Shown here: piece after piece, positions 56,501 through 59,500 of the stretch | Layout of the letters: each line of letters starts with the position of its first letter | How positions within the stretch are numbered: position 1 is the first letter of the stretch | DNA from: Bos javanicus | Taxonomy: Eukaryota > Chordata > Mammalia > Artiodactyla > Bovidae | NCBI RefSeq assembly: GCF_032452875.1 | Contig: NC_083882.1 | Coordinates: 57,551,614-57,615,613, forward strand | Direction of reading: 5' to 3' | Length of the DNA: 64,000 nucleotides | Made by a program: the position numbers and the translations under genes | The notes under the pieces: generated by a model | What the model was told of the DNA's origin: nothing | Seen by the model: only the letters and a program-made list of their open reading frames with translations | Database searches by the model: none

Positions 56501-59500
56501 CCCAAGGAAAACCAGAAGAAGAACTTGACTGTCTTATTAGAACTTCTTGAGCTCAGATCAGATTACTGATCCACTGAATTGTGAACAGATATAATTGTTG
56601 TTCTAAGAAATTTATTTTGGGGTGATAGATCACACATCAATAGATAATTGACATAAAAAGTGATGTCAGATGTTGAGAAATGTAACAAAACCCAAAATAT
56701 ATGGTATTGGCTGGATAGCATATGAAGTCTAGGAAAGCAAACAGAAAATTGTTACTGAAAAATGGAGACAGGGTAAGGAAACTGCTATAGGAATCTAGAA
56801 AAAGTCACTGGTTTTAACATGCAACTCAGTTTAGTTCCTCTAAATTCAGTCAATTTGGTCAAACTAGAAAGTATTAAGAAAAAAGAAAAAAAAAATATAT
56901 ATATATATATGAAGTAAGACTCCTTGAATTCTAGTTTGAGCTTTACCACTATCTCACTCCATAATAAGAGACTATTCAAACTGCATAATTTTCCATCTGA
57001 AAGATTGTATTCACTCACTTACTCATCCAGTGGTCATCTTTGCAGATGTATAGCTTTGCAAGCAAGCATGTTCTGCCAGAGTCCAACTCCAGCAACCAGG
57101 GATTCAAACTGAAGAGGTGAACAGTGTTGGCAACGAGACAGCCTCTCATTTTCCTAAGGACTGCCTGTTTATTTCAAGTTTAAGATTCTCTTTTATACTT
57201 TTACAAAAACATTAGGCCAGAGGTTTGACATTTTCAGTGCCCCCTCGCCCAGGTTTATTATCTCCATAAATCATTGTTGCTCTTCAAACAGAGTTCCTGC
57301 TTCAGTGATTCTCTTGGTATCAGCCTTATCATCTATTATCTACCTCTTCTAATGTGTCTTATAGTTAACTTGTGATTACATTGTAGCTCATGCTACATTC
57401 CTCAGTTTACTACTTATCTTCCTAAGTCCTGTTTGCCCCTAACATACTGAGCTCACTATCTCTTAACAAGGCTTCTAGCTATAGTGTCTCTAAAAATTCA
57501 TAACTTCTATAAGCTATAGTAAAATATGCTAACTTTACAACATTCCTTAAATCTTTAACTTCTAACTATTTTAATTATTTCTAAGCCCTAAATTCAGTAA
57601 ACTCCTTTGCCATAAACATTCTCCTCACAAATAGGCTTCAGATATCAATCCCTCCCATGGCCTCAAGCTACGGCCTATGTGCTCATCCTGGAACACTCCT
57701 TTGTGAAAGTCCTTGAACAAATGTCAATGATTAACTTTATGAATTATTTTCTGAACACAACTGCAGAAGGCTTTGTGCCTTCTCATGCTCCTCTTAAGAA
57801 CAATAAGCACCTTAATATTCCTTTGCAGTCAACTCAGCCGAGGAGAGGAAAAGAGAAGTCAGAATTACAAGGCCAGCTCCTTCATCCCAGGATCTGTGCC
57901 TGCGGAATGAGGAGAGGGATCTGGGGACCACGCCTCCATTTTGTCAGTAATGCTTAACACAGCTCCCGACATGTTCAGTTGCTCAGTTTTGTCTGACTCT
58001 TTGCAACCCCATGGACTGAGGCTCACCAGGCTCCTTTGTCCATGGAATTTTCCAGGCAAGAATACTGGGTATGGTCAAAAGTAAAGATGGAAGTTCAGCA
58101 GAAAAGTTGCACACATCATGCTTGCTTCTAAAAATAGCACAGGTAACATTTACCATGATGATGGATTATTTTCAAACCCCAAATCTGATCTAGCCACACT
58201 CCTTTTCATCTCAGGAAATAACAAGTCCACTTTTCATGCGGGTTCAAGCCCAGGTAACAGGAAGCCATCCTTGACTCCTCTTTTTTGTCTCACTCCCCAC
58301 ACACAATTCATAAAAGAGTCCTGGCACCTTCTCCCCCTACTTTCAGAATTCCACTTGTGTCATCCCCTCTGTCTCCACACTAATACTGTCATCTCTTGCT
58401 TAGATTATGGCAGTAGCCTCCTAACTAGACCCCCTGCTTCAGCAATAATATCCTGCTAGAGGAATATTCTTGAAATACAAGTCACTGTTCTGCTCAAACA
58501 TTGTAATGATCTATCTCACTGAGAGTAAAAACCAATCCTTAAAATGGTCTAAAAGGTCTCATAACAGTGGTTCAGACACTATCACACACTAAACATCCAT
58601 TTTACAACAAATATTTGGTCACAACATTTACTTTACTGAAATAATACTAAATAATGATATCATATACTCAATAATGATATCAATAAACAAAGGTCCGTCT
58701 AGTCAAAGCTGTGGTTCTTCCAGTGGTCATGTATGGATGTGAGAGTTGGACTGTGAAGAAGGCTGAGCACCGAAGAATTGGTGCTTTTGAACTGTGGTGT
58801 TGGAGAAGACTCTTGAGAGTCCCTTGGACTGCAAGGAGATCCAACCAGTCCATTGAAGGAGATCAGCCCTGGGATTTCTTCGGAAGGAATGATGCTAAAG
58901 CTGAAACTCCAGTACTTTGGCCACCTCATGCGAAGAGTTGACTCATTGGAAAAGACTCTAATGCTGGGAGGGATTGGGGGCAGGAGGAGAAGGGACGCCA
59001 GAGGATGAGATGGCTGGATGGCATCACTGACTCGATGGACAGGAGTTTGAGTGAACTCCAGGAGTTGGTGATGGACAGAGAGGCCTGGCATGCTGCCATT
59101 CATGGGGTCGCAAAGAGTTGGACACAACTGACTGAACTGAACTGAATGATATCATACACATCTAATTTCTCAACTTTTAACTATAATTACTAAAATGCCA
59201 CAAATGTAATTTAAAGGAGAAGTAAAAGGAAAGCAATTTATAAATAAAGAGTATATATAATCTATAATGCTTAGACAACACTATGGAAGAAGACATAGAG
59301 AAGTAGTGGCCTTGGCATTATAATGAAAAATCTGGATTAGAGAGAAGTAAGTAGTTCAGAAACTGTTTAGTTAAGAAGTACAAGAAAGGACTTCCCAGGT
59401 GGTCCAATGGTTGGGAATCCACTTTCTAATGCAGGGAACACGAGTTTGAGTTTAATCCCACATGCTGTGGGGCAACTAAACCTGTTTGCCAGCCCGTGTA

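Noticed and set aside
58699..59127. 142-residue minus-strand open frame
   Set aside because: It is antisense to a plus-strand BovB 3' end; similar Ser/Pro/Leu-rich antisense frames appear for every BovB copy.
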